Assembly (NCBI RefSeq): GCF_030388325.1
Contig: NZ_CP103794.1
Span: 3,782,001 to 3,846,000 of the forward strand
Length of the DNA: 64,000 nucleotides
Direction: 5' to 3'
Source of the DNA: Flavobacterium johnsoniae
Lineage (GTDB): Bacteria; Bacteroidota; Bacteroidia; Flavobacteriales; Flavobacteriaceae
Part shown: piece by piece, positions 41,733 through 48,861 of the stretch
Numbering within the stretch: position 1 is the first letter of the stretch
How the letters are laid out: each line of letters opens with the position of its first letter
Translations under genes and position numbers: made by a program
Notes under the pieces: generated by a model
Told to the model about the DNA's origin: nothing
Database searches by the model: none
What the model saw: the letters and a program-made list of their open reading frames with translations, nothing else

Positions 41733-42335
41733 ATGAAAATTTCAGACGATTTAGAAAAACTATTACCATTCGGTTATCTTTTCCTAATATTAATGGGAAT
41801 CTTAAAAGATAGCATTTATTATTATCAATTCGGAATCAACATCTTAAGATACTCAACAATAATGGACGTTTTAATTAGTCCTATTGCAGAGTTTACTTCA
41901 AATCCGATTATTTTAGGTGCCATAATTACACTTTTTTTACTGCACTTTTATCTTCCTAAATATTTGGCTAAAAATAAAGACAAAGCCTTCGTTAAAAGAT
42001 CTTTTGAACTAAAATCAACTGACTCATTATCTCCAGAAGAAACTAAAAGTTATTACAATGGAATTGCAATCAAATCTCTTGTTATTTTTTTGCTATCATT
42101 CTTTTTAGGTTACGGACTTGCTGGTGGATACGCTGGAAGAGAAAAATTAAAAAACAACAAATTGAAATATACCTATCAGTTGGATTTTAATGAAGGAGAA
42201 TCTAAAGAAGTATTTTTAATTGGCAATAACAGTCTGTACTATTTTTATATTGCTAAAGGAGATAAAAAAGTTAAAATTACTCCGCTGTCATCTATAAAAA
42301 ATATAGAACTCATTGAAAATAGAATGCTCGATTAA
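41733..42335 (+). CDS. Membrane protein of unknown function, 200 aa
   Basis: Three hydrophobic segments (about 12-30, 50-72, 107-125) and a C-terminal soluble part of about 65 residues with a strand-like pattern (LKYTYQLDFNEGESKEVFLIGNNSLYYFYIAKGDKKVKI). No family recognised. It stands 146 bases after the DUF805 gene and 28 before the next gene, with which it may be co-transcribed. Confidence 0.75.
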   Translation: MKISDDLEKLLPFGYLFLILMGILKDSIYYYQFGINILRYSTIMDVLISPIAEFTSNPIILGAIITLFLLHFYLPKYLAKNKDKAFVKRSFELKSTDSLSPEETKSYYNGIAIKSLVIFLLSFFLGYGLAGGYAGREKLKNNKLKYTYQLDFNEGESKEVFLIGNNSLYYFYIAKGDKKVKITPLSSIKNIELIENRMLD

Positions 42336-42362
42336 ATTTCAGAATCTCAAAAAATTATCATT

Positions 42363-42989
42363 ATGAAAGATTTAAAAAAATACAGCAATAAAACCAAAGC
42401 TGCTTTTGTTCTTTTGATAGTGATGCTACTTATTTTGTTGGGGAATTTTAATACACTTTTGAATTCAAAAAATGTAAACGACAATATAAATGCGATTTAT
42501 AAAGATCGATTAGTTGTTGCACATTACATTTTTCAATATTCTAAACAGCTTCATTTTATAAAAGCAGAAGCTGAAAAGCTTGATTTAAGTGATAATATCA
42601 AGAAAAACGAAATCATCCATACTCTAGATATTATTCATAATATTGATGATTTGTATGCCAAAACTGTTTTAACAAATAAAGAAAAACAATATTTTGATGC
42701 TTTTTTAAGTTCCTGCAAAGAAATCAACAAACAGGTTGAAAACAAAGATTGGAATAAAATTGCCACTTCAAGCGGTCAAGCTCTTAAAACTTTAGAATCT
42801 TTATCGGAAATTCAGATTGAAGAAGGAAAAGCAAAACTTGCTCTTGCCAATTCGATGTATAATAAAAATAATAGCATTGGACAATTACAAATTGCTTTGC
42901 TAATTATTTTAGGAGGAATTACGTTTTATCTCTTAATTAAAAAGATAAAAAAAACGGTTAAAATTCCTGAACCTCCAAGTATGAATTGA
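42363..42989 (+). CDS. Four-helix-bundle (MCP sensor-type) membrane protein without output domain
   Basis: An N-terminal helix (about 14-32), a periplasmic helical region of about 140 residues typical of the four-helix bundle ligand domain of chemoreceptors, and a second membrane helix near 178-194 (LQIALLIILGGITFYLLI). After that only about 14 residues remain, ending PEPPSMN, so there is no HAMP, kinase or methyl-accepting part. It may be a sensor that works through a partner, possibly the membrane protein encoded just upstream, or a structural relic. Confidence 0.7.
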   Translation: MKDLKKYSNKTKAAFVLLIVMLLILLGNFNTLLNSKNVNDNINAIYKDRLVVAHYIFQYSKQLHFIKAEAEKLDLSDNIKKNEIIHTLDIIHNIDDLYAKTVLTNKEKQYFDAFLSSCKEINKQVENKDWNKIATSSGQALKTLESLSEIQIEEGKAKLALANSMYNKNNSIGQLQIALLIILGGITFYLLIKKIKKTVKIPEPPSMN

Positions 42990-42991
42990 TT

Positions 42992-43111
42992 TTAACCGCA
43001 AAGACGCAAGGAATTACGCAAGGTTCGCAAAGTTTTTTACACAAAGCTTTGCGAACTTTGCGTTTTCAAAAAATGCTATAATAAAAAAACCTTGCGTGCT
43101 TTGCGGTTAAA
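42992..43111. repeat. Dispersed palindrome type B, complete copy
   Basis: Outer arms TTAACCGCAAAGACGCAAGG and CCTTGCGTGCTTTGCGGTTAA, inner arms TTCGCAAAG and CTTTGCGAA. The half copy lies at 1056-1101. It spans the gap between convergent genes. Confidence 0.7.
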
Positions 43112-43125
43112 TAAACAGCATAAAA

Positions 43126-43155
43126 AAATTCCAAAACCCGAAAGCTTTGGAATTT
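43126..43155 (-). terminator. Terminator of the DUF2911 gene
   Basis: AAATTCCAAA (43126-43135) pairs with TTTGGAATTT (43146-43155); on the minus strand a T run follows. Confidence 0.8.
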
Positions 43156-43183
43156 GAAATTTTATAATTGAAATTTTAAAAAC

Positions 43184-44026
43184 TTATCTACTCCACTCAG
43201 CGATACTGTCTTTATTCAATTTTACGTAATCAGCATTGTTAGCAGCTTCTGCAGAAGCTAAAGAAGCTTTTGCTGTTTCTACTGCACCTTTTTTATCTCC
43301 TTGTTTTGCTTGAATCAAAGATTTTAATCTTGTTACATAATAAGGTTTATCAGTACTCATATCCAACGCTTTATCAACATAAGTTCTAGATAATTCGATA
43401 TTTCCATTTGATTGAAATAAATATTGAGACGCAGCATAATAATCGTTCCATGATGGTCCAGCTAACGTTTTATCAATACTTGCAATGGCAGTTTTTGCAG
43501 TTGGCACTTCAAATTTTAAAGCTACATGAGAATTTTCCCAAGCCATTTCTAAATAACCAAAATTCGGATCTAAGCCATTTATTCCAATTGTAAATGTTTC
43601 TACCGGAGTTGGCAGAGCATCTTCTTTTACAGTAGTTTTCAATGCTACATAAGCTTCGCTCCAATTTTCTGGCAATCCCCAATTATCTGTAGAAAGATAA
43701 AAAATCACATCCCAGCTTTCAATTCTTGGAACAGTGTAAATTGCATATTTCCCTTTTTTCAATGTTTTACCGTCAATAATAACGTCATCACTGAAATTAA
43801 TAATTGTATTTTCGTTTGCTCCAGTTCTCCATAATTTTCCAAACGGAACTAAATTTCCAAAAACAGCTCTTCCTCTTGCACCTGGTCTTGAGTAAGTAAC
43901 TTCAACATCTGTTAAACCTACAGTTTGTTTTATATATCCTTTTGGACTCGCTTGTGGCGTTTTTACTTGTGCTTCTGATGCTAATGGCGCTAAAATCAGG
44001 GCTAATGCAATAAGTATTTTTTTCAT
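43184..44026 (-). CDS. Exported DUF2911 protein with TPR-like end
   Basis: A signal peptide (MKKILIALALILAPLASEAQ) then DUF2911: QTVGLTDVEVTYSRPGARGRAVFGNLVPFGKLWRTGANE (about 35-75), DGKTLKKGKYAIYTVP, and GLPENWSEAY. The last 90 residues contain helical pairs with TPR character (SWNDYYAASQYLFQSNGNIELSRTYVDKAL). Function unknown; common in Bacteroidota, periplasmic. A textbook promoter lies 25 bases upstream, and it has its own terminator. Confidence 0.88.
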   Translation of the reverse strand: MKKILIALALILAPLASEAQVKTPQASPKGYIKQTVGLTDVEVTYSRPGARGRAVFGNLVPFGKLWRTGANENTIINFSDDVIIDGKTLKKGKYAIYTVPRIESWDVIFYLSTDNWGLPENWSEAYVALKTTVKEDALPTPVETFTIGINGLDPNFGYLEMAWENSHVALKFEVPTAKTAIASIDKTLAGPSWNDYYAASQYLFQSNGNIELSRTYVDKALDMSTDKPYYVTRLKSLIQAKQGDKKGAVETAKASLASAEAANNADYVKLNKDSIAEWSR

Positions 44027-44051
44027 TATTTGGTGTTTTTTTATTTTATTT

Positions 44052-44080
44052 CAAATTTACAAATTCAAATAGGGAACAAA
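44052..44080 (-). promoter_or_regulatory. Full -33/-7 promoter of the DUF2911 gene
   Basis: On the minus strand: TTTG (44080-44077), 17-base spacer, TAAATTTG (44059-44052). Confidence 0.75.
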
Positions 44081-44098
44081 TGTTAAATTTAATATAAT

Positions 44099-44761
44099 TC
44101 AAGGCTTAAGCTGTGATATTTTTTCAGCATTTAGTTCGTTAAAATGATCTATAACTAAATCTGCCTCAGATAAATCTTGTAGATTTGAGTGTTCACTTTT
44201 ATATCCTACACAATAGATTCCAGCTCCTTTTGCTGCTTTTATTCCGTTTGTACTATCTTCTATAATAATACATTCATCTTTTGGAGCAATTGATAAAGAA
44301 GCAGCGTGAATAAAAATTGCTGGATTTGGTTTTGATTGCGGAAAATCTTCACCGCTCACAATATGCGTAAAATATTGATGAAGATTAAATCTTGTAAAAA
44401 CTCGATCTATAGTAACTTTTGAAGCTGAAGAAGCCAAAATCAACTGTATTCCGTTGCTATACAAATCTTTAATTAAATCTTCAACTCCGTCTAAAAGATA
44501 CAGATCTTCTTTGGTATCAAAAGCATCATTAAAAATCGTTCTTTTTCTTTGAATCAAATCTTCAACTTCCTGCTCTACAGATGGAAAATAACTTTTTAAA
44601 GTCTGAAAAGTATTTCGAGTAGAAAAACCAGTAAATGAAGTGTACATTTCTTCTGGCACTTCTATATTTAATTCTGAAAATTGTAAATAATATGCATAAC
44701 GATGAACTGGCTCCGTGTCTACGATTACGCCATCCATATCAAAAATTACTGTTTTAATCAT
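44099..44761 (-). CDS. HAD hydrolase, beta-phosphoglucomutase-like
   Basis: A 220-aa haloacid-dehalogenase enzyme with a helical C1 cap. FDMDGVIVDTEPVHRYAY (about 7-24) gives the nucleophile and acid Asp; the LASSASKV block near 113-121 the second motif; SKPNPAIF (about 147-154) the Lys; and IIEDSTNGIKAAKGAGIYCVG (about 168-188) the metal ligands. Resembles phosphatases/phosphomutases acting on sugar phosphates. Substrate not determined. The upstream gap contains repeats of GGTTCTAAG. Confidence 0.87.
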   Translation of the reverse strand: MIKTVIFDMDGVIVDTEPVHRYAYYLQFSELNIEVPEEMYTSFTGFSTRNTFQTLKSYFPSVEQEVEDLIQRKRTIFNDAFDTKEDLYLLDGVEDLIKDLYSNGIQLILASSASKVTIDRVFTRFNLHQYFTHIVSGEDFPQSKPNPAIFIHAASLSIAPKDECIIIEDSTNGIKAAKGAGIYCVGYKSEHSNLQDLSEADLVIDHFNELNAEKISQLKP

Positions 44762-44768
44762 TTTTTTA

Positions 44769-44893
44769 AAGGTTCTGAGGTTCTAAGGAACTAGGGTTCT
44801 AAGTTTTTTATGATTTGAGGTTTATTTTTTTACAAAGATTCTAAGTATTCAAAGATAAACCTTAGCAACTTAGAATCTTAGCATCTTAGAACC
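44769..44893. repeat. Inverted repeat type F (GGTTCT-AAGAACC)
   Basis: AAGGTTCTGAGGTTCTAAG on the left is mirrored by CTTAGAATCTTAGCATCTTAGAACCTT on the right, in the gap between the HAD and TcdA genes. Related pieces appear at 9440-9470 (AAGGTGCTAAGATGG) and 28940-28985 (AACCTTTGAACC). Confidence 0.6.
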
Positions 44894-45613
44894 TTATTTT
44901 TCGTTCGAAATCAAATAACGAATTACAGTTTCTGCGGCATGAAGACCGAATAACCCTGGCATGTAGCTATTCGTTCCGTAGAAAGATTTTTTGAAATTTT
45001 TTCCGTCAGTTAATTTTAAACTTTTTTCGTTTTGAATTTCTGATGAAAAAACTACTTTCAACTTATTGATTTTTACCGCTTTCAAACGCTTGCGAATTGT
45101 TTTTGAAAAATAACAATTGATTGTTTTAGAAATATCCGCAACTTTTACTTTTGAAGCCAGCATTTTTCCGCCAGCTCCCATACTGCTGATGATTTTTACT
45201 CTTTTGCGTTTTGCCGCAATAATCAAATTTAATTTTGGCGTAATACTATCAATACAGTCCAAAACATAGTCGAATTCTGGAGAAACTATTTCGAAAGCTC
45301 GCTCTGGAGAAAGAAATTCTTTAACGCGTGTCAGTTTCAATTCTGGATTAATATCCATCAAACGATCACCAACAATAGTGATTTTTGGTTCTCCAACTGT
45401 TGAATGTAATGCCGGTAATTGACGGTTTATATTGGTAATATCCACAACATCTCCATCAACAATTGTCATATTCCCTACTCCTGCTCTTGCCAAAAATTCG
45501 GCTGCAAAAGATCCAACTCCTCCTAATCCTACAACTAAAACATTTGCTTTTTGTAAATTTTCTAATCCTTCTTTAGTAAACAAAAGCTCTGCTCTTTCTG
45601 TCCATTCTGCCAT
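44894..45613 (-). CDS. tcdA: tRNA threonylcarbamoyladenosine dehydratase TcdA
   Basis: E1-like ThiF/MoeB-family enzyme that makes cyclic t6A at position 37 of ANN-decoding tRNAs. It starts MAEWTERAELLFTKEGLENLQKANVLVVGLGGVGSFAAEFLARAGV, with the ATP-binding GLGGVGS near 29-35, then DGDVVDITNINRQLPA, and a C-terminal GLFGLHAAETVIRYL. The DVVDITNINRQ block and the length of 239 aa match TcdA rather than MoeB. Inferred cytoplasmic. Confidence 0.9.
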   Translation of the reverse strand: MAEWTERAELLFTKEGLENLQKANVLVVGLGGVGSFAAEFLARAGVGNMTIVDGDVVDITNINRQLPALHSTVGEPKITIVGDRLMDINPELKLTRVKEFLSPERAFEIVSPEFDYVLDCIDSITPKLNLIIAAKRKRVKIISSMGAGGKMLASKVKVADISKTINCYFSKTIRKRLKAVKINKLKVVFSSEIQNEKSLKLTDGKNFKKSFYGTNSYMPGLFGLHAAETVIRYLISNEK

Positions 45614-45654
45614 ATTCTATATTTTGTATTTTTTGTTTTTGTTTTAATTTTTTG

Positions 45655-45740
45655 TTTCAGGTTTCAGGTTTCAAGTGTCAGGCTGAGCAAAGTCGAAGCC
45701 CGTTTCTAATTGAAGTGCCTTCAACTTCGCTCAGGGTGAC
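45655..45740. repeat. Type E half copy abutting a type D palindrome
   Basis: GTTTCAGGTTTCAGGTTTCAAG (45655-45676) runs into GTCAGGCTGAGCAAAGTCGAAG (45677-45698), with the right arm CTTCAACTTCGCTCAGGGTGAC ending at 45740. Two repeat families abut with no spacer. Confidence 0.65.
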
Positions 45741-45762
45741 AAACTTTCAAACTGCTTTTCAA

Positions 45763-46404
45763 TTAAAAAACACTTTTATAATTACTTGAAATAATACCTT
45801 TTAATTCATTTATATTTAAATCTTTATATTCAGAAGCTAATTCATAAACTTGCTGAATTGTTTCTTCAATTGTATCCGTTTCTAAAAAAAAACGATCATT
45901 TGGAATTGCTTGAAAAACTGATTTTAAATCTGGGTTCTTCAATAAATATTTCCCAAATGAAAGATAAAATCCGTCTTTAATTAATTGCTCTGCCAATTGT
46001 TTATTCTTCGAAAAACCATGAATAATCATTGGAACAGAAATTTTCATTCTTTTCTTAATTGCCGTTATTTCCTGAAAAGCGGCTACACAATGAATAACAA
46101 CTGGTTTTTTGAATTTTTGTGCCAATTCTAATTGCTTTTCAAAAACAGAAACCTGCAATTCTAACGGAATTTCAATTCGTTTATCTAAACCACATTCGCC
46201 AATTGCCAAACAATTTTCTATTTGCAGTTTTTCTTCTATAATTTTCAAATCTTCAGCAACTCGATTTTCATCAATATACCAAGGATGAATTCCGATAGAA
46301 TAAAATGCAATCGAAGAATCAAAATCTTTTGGATATTGATTTACCAACTCTAAAACATTTTGTTGATTGGTAAAATGATGTGTATGAAAATTGAAAAATT
46401 CCAT
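45763..46404 (-). CDS. TatD-family metal-dependent hydrolase
   Basis: A 213-aa TIM-barrel hydrolase: NFHTHHF at 5-11 (HxH metal pair), IGECGLDKR near 70-78 carrying the Glu, PVVIHCVAAFQ near 110-120, HGFSKN near 136-141 (in place of the more usual HSFSG) and FLETDT near 183-188 giving the last Asp. TatD members are exonucleases or tRNA/deoxynuclease-like. Slightly shorter than the E. coli protein (260 aa). Its ATG overlaps the stop of the DUF1684 gene by one base (TAATG), so they are co-translated. Confidence 0.87.
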   Translation of the reverse strand: MEFFNFHTHHFTNQQNVLELVNQYPKDFDSSIAFYSIGIHPWYIDENRVAEDLKIIEEKLQIENCLAIGECGLDKRIEIPLELQVSVFEKQLELAQKFKKPVVIHCVAAFQEITAIKKRMKISVPMIIHGFSKNKQLAEQLIKDGFYLSFGKYLLKNPDLKSVFQAIPNDRFFLETDTIEETIQQVYELASEYKDLNINELKGIISSNYKSVF

Positions 46405-47003
46405 TAATGAAAATCTTTTACTCCCGCTTTAATTTCGATTTTCAAATCATTTTCTAGCGGTACAAGCGGACAAGAATATTCGTAATTATAAGCACAATAC
46501 GGATTATACGCCTGATTAAAATCAATCGCAATTGTATTTCCTTTCGGAATTTGCAAATCGATATAACGACCACCGATGTAACTTTGTTTTCCGCTTGTTA
46601 AATCGGAAAATGGCAAAAACAGATAATTTTTATATTTTTCTTGTACTATAAGTTCCAAGTTTTGATAAACGGCAAGCTTAAACGCTTTTCCATTTATTTT
46701 AAAATTTAAAGTACCGTATTTGATATATTTTGAGGTATATTTTCCAGATTCTTTCATTTCAAAAACTTTTCCGCCTTTTGCTTTTACCAAAGTTGCATTT
46801 ACAAAATAAGTCTCCGAAATAGGATAAAACTCTAAGCTTTTAAAAGTTTTTAAATCTTTAGCCATTAACGGACTTGTCTTAGAATCAGCAAATTCCGAAT
46901 TCAGTTTCTTCTGAAATTTTAACACTTCATTTTTGCTAAACTTTTTTTGACCAAAGCCAAAACTAAAAACAAACAATAAAACTAGGGCGTAGATAGTTTT
47001 CAT
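46404..47003 (-). CDS. Exported DUF1684 protein
   Basis: The ORF reaches 47021, but the ATG at 47003 gives MKTIYALVLLFVFSFGFGQ, a normal signal peptide, and is used here. The rest is DUF1684: ADSKTSPLMAKDLKTFKSLEFYPIS, SGKYTSKYIKYGTLNFKING, LFLPFSDLTSGKQSYIGGRYIDL and a C-terminal NQAYNPYCAYNYEYSCPLVP, the most conserved block of the family. Function unknown; it is usually periplasmic. Two-gene unit with TatD. Confidence 0.88.
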   Translation of the reverse strand: MKTIYALVLLFVFSFGFGQKKFSKNEVLKFQKKLNSEFADSKTSPLMAKDLKTFKSLEFYPISETYFVNATLVKAKGGKVFEMKESGKYTSKYIKYGTLNFKINGKAFKLAVYQNLELIVQEKYKNYLFLPFSDLTSGKQSYIGGRYIDLQIPKGNTIAIDFNQAYNPYCAYNYEYSCPLVPLENDLKIEIKAGVKDFH

Positions 47004-47072
47004 CTTAGAAATTTTATGCAAAAATAGTTCAAAAGTAACAAAACGACAACCACTTAAGCTGACAAAGTTTGC

Positions 47073-47080
47073 TAACTTTG
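47073..47080 (+). promoter_or_regulatory. -7 element of the MFS gene
   Basis: TAACTTTG, perfect TAnnTTTG, 22 bases before the ATG at 47103; no -33 TTG at the usual distance. Confidence 0.5.
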
Positions 47081-47102
47081 TTGCGATAATTTATCACACA
47101 AA

Positions 47103-48320
47103 ATGCTCAAAAACGCTTTTACCCACTACATTAATAATTTCAGAGGTTTTTCTAGAGAAATTTGGATTCTTGCAATTGTAACTTTTATCAATCGTGCCGG
47201 AACAATGGTACTTCCGTTTTTGTCCAAATATTTAAAAGAAGATCTTCATTTTTCGTACAATCAAGTTGGATGGATTATGGTTGCTTTTGGCTTCGGTTCT
47301 ATGTTGGGTTCATGGCTTGGCGGAAAACTTTCAGACAAAATTGGATTTTATAAAATAATGGTTTTCAGCTTATTTACCAGCGGTGTTTCTCTTTTCTTTG
47401 TACAATATATTACACATTTCTGGTCACTTTGTATTGCCATGTTTCTCTTAATGACTATTGCAGATATGTTTAGACCAGCCATGTTCGTGTCTTTGGGCGC
47501 TTATGCAAAACCCGAAAATAGAACTCGTGCTTTAACACTTGTTCGTCTGGCAGTAAATCTAGGTTTTGCAGCTGGTCCAGCTCTCGGCGGACTAATTATT
47601 ATGGGAATGGGATATTCTGGTCTTTTCTGGGTTGATGGTTCTTCTTGTATTATTTCGATATTAATTTTCGCCTTTTTAGTAAAAGAAAAGAAAAAAGTAG
47701 TTTATGAAGATAAAACAGAAAGTGCTGGAGATGTAAAATCGGTTTTTCATGACAAGATTTTCTGGGTTTTCTTATTTGTGAGTTTTATTACGGCTATGAT
47801 TTTCTTTCAGCTTTTTACGACTTTACCTTTATATCATAACGAAAAATTTGGTTTAAGCGAATTCCAAACTGGGTTATTAATGACGCTCAACGGACTTTTG
47901 ATTTTTGCTTTAGAAATGCCTACAGTTGGCTTTTTAGAAAGAAAAGGTTTTGCTAAAATCAGAATTATTATTGTAGGTTCTTTTATTATGGCATCGAGTT
48001 TCTTTTTGCTACTTATTAATTTTTGGGCAGGAATATTGGTTGTCAGCATGATTTGCATTTCTGTCGGCGAAGTTCTAACCTTTCCTTTTTCTAATGCTTT
48101 TGCGTTGAGCCGTGCACCACGCGGACAAGAAGGTCGCTACATGGCACTTTATACCATGAGTTTTAGTTTAGCACACATAATCAGTTCAAAAGTTGGTTTT
48201 GAAATCATTACTCGCTTGGGTTATCAAATCAACTGGTTATTTATGGCTTGCATTGGCGTTTTGGCAACAGGTTGCTGTTTATGGATTAAAAATGCTTTAG
48301 TCACAGAAAAACCTCAATAG
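47103..48320 (+). CDS. Major facilitator superfamily transporter (MdtH/YajR-like)
   Basis: A 405-aa protein with 12 hydrophobic helices. The loop 2-3 MFS signature is GSWLGGKLSDKIGFYK (about 68-83), preceded by the helix GWIMVAFGFGSMLGSW. LVRLAVNLGFAAGPALGG near 145-162 is the motif C-like antiporter signature, pointing to export. A long central loop (about 190-212) is basic and acidic. Likely a drug or metabolite exporter by proton exchange; substrate unknown. A single gene. Confidence 0.88.
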   Translation: MLKNAFTHYINNFRGFSREIWILAIVTFINRAGTMVLPFLSKYLKEDLHFSYNQVGWIMVAFGFGSMLGSWLGGKLSDKIGFYKIMVFSLFTSGVSLFFVQYITHFWSLCIAMFLLMTIADMFRPAMFVSLGAYAKPENRTRALTLVRLAVNLGFAAGPALGGLIIMGMGYSGLFWVDGSSCIISILIFAFLVKEKKKVVYEDKTESAGDVKSVFHDKIFWVFLFVSFITAMIFFQLFTTLPLYHNEKFGLSEFQTGLLMTLNGLLIFALEMPTVGFLERKGFAKIRIIIVGSFIMASSFFLLLINFWAGILVVSMICISVGEVLTFPFSNAFALSRAPRGQEGRYMALYTMSFSLAHIISSKVGFEIITRLGYQINWLFMACIGVLATGCCLWIKNALVTEKPQ

Positions 48321-48414
48321 AAAATTTTAACTTCTTAAAACATTATAATTCAATTTATTACAATTAAATTTGAATAGCTTTTTTGCGCTTTAAAATCAAA
48401 TCAAACTTAATTTT

Positions 48415-48459
48415 TAGTTAAATAACTATTTTTATAGTTGTGTAACTAAAAAAATAGTT
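48415..48459 (+). promoter_or_regulatory. Regular array of TAGTT/AACTA half-sites, likely BlaI-type operators
   Basis: TAGTT occurs at 48415, 48435 and 48455 and AACTA at 48424 and 48444. They form two 16-bp inverted repeats, AACTATTTTTATAGTT (48424-48439) and AACTAAAAAAATAGTT (48444-48459), exactly 20 bp apart; the second fills the gap between the -33 and -7 elements. BlaI/MecI repressors bind dyads in their own promoter, so these are the best operator candidates. Confidence 0.7.
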
Positions 48460-48468
48460 GTAGGTTTG
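48438..48468 (+). promoter_or_regulatory. Promoter of the BlaI/M56 operon
   Basis: TTG (48438-48440), 20-base spacer, TAGGTTTG (48461-48468), then the blaI ATG at 48486. The -33 overlaps the end of the first dyad. Confidence 0.65.
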
Positions 48469-48485
48469 AATTAAAATTAGAGAAG

Positions 48486-48854
48486 ATGCAGAAGTTAACA
48501 CACAAAGAAGAAGAAATTATGATGATTTTATGGAAGCTTAAAAAAGCTTTTGTAAAAGAAATTCAAGCAGAAATTACTGAAGATCAGCCACATTACAACA
48601 CATTATCTACTATTGTGCGTAATTTGGAAGAAAAAGGATATGTTGGACACAATGCTTTTGGAAACACACATCAATATTTTCCAATAGTTGCAATAGAAGA
48701 TTACAGAAAAGGATTTATGAAAACTGCAATTGATAATTATTTCAACAGTTCTTATAAAAGCATGGTTTCTTTTTTTGCTAAGGAAGAGAAAATTTCAGCA
48801 GATGAATTGAGAGAAATTTTATCAATGATAGAAAATAAAAACGAAGAAAAATAA
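48486..48854 (+). CDS. BlaI/MecI-family transcriptional repressor, copy 1
   Basis: A 122-aa winged-helix repressor. KLTHKEEEIMMILWKLKKAFVKEIQAEI is the N-terminal wHTH; the recognition helix lies in HYNTLSTIVRNLEEKGYVGH (about 38-57). The rest is the dimer helix region (YRKGFMKTAIDNYFNSSYKSMVSFFAKEE), where BlaI proteins are cut on induction. It precedes an M56 peptidase gene by 7 bases, the usual BlaI-BlaR1 partnership. About nine residues in ten are shared with copy 2 at 51142. It probably binds the operator array just upstream. Confidence 0.92.
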   Translation: MQKLTHKEEEIMMILWKLKKAFVKEIQAEITEDQPHYNTLSTIVRNLEEKGYVGHNAFGNTHQYFPIVAIEDYRKGFMKTAIDNYFNSSYKSMVSFFAKEEKISADELREILSMIENKNEEK

Positions 48855-48861
48855 TTTGATT

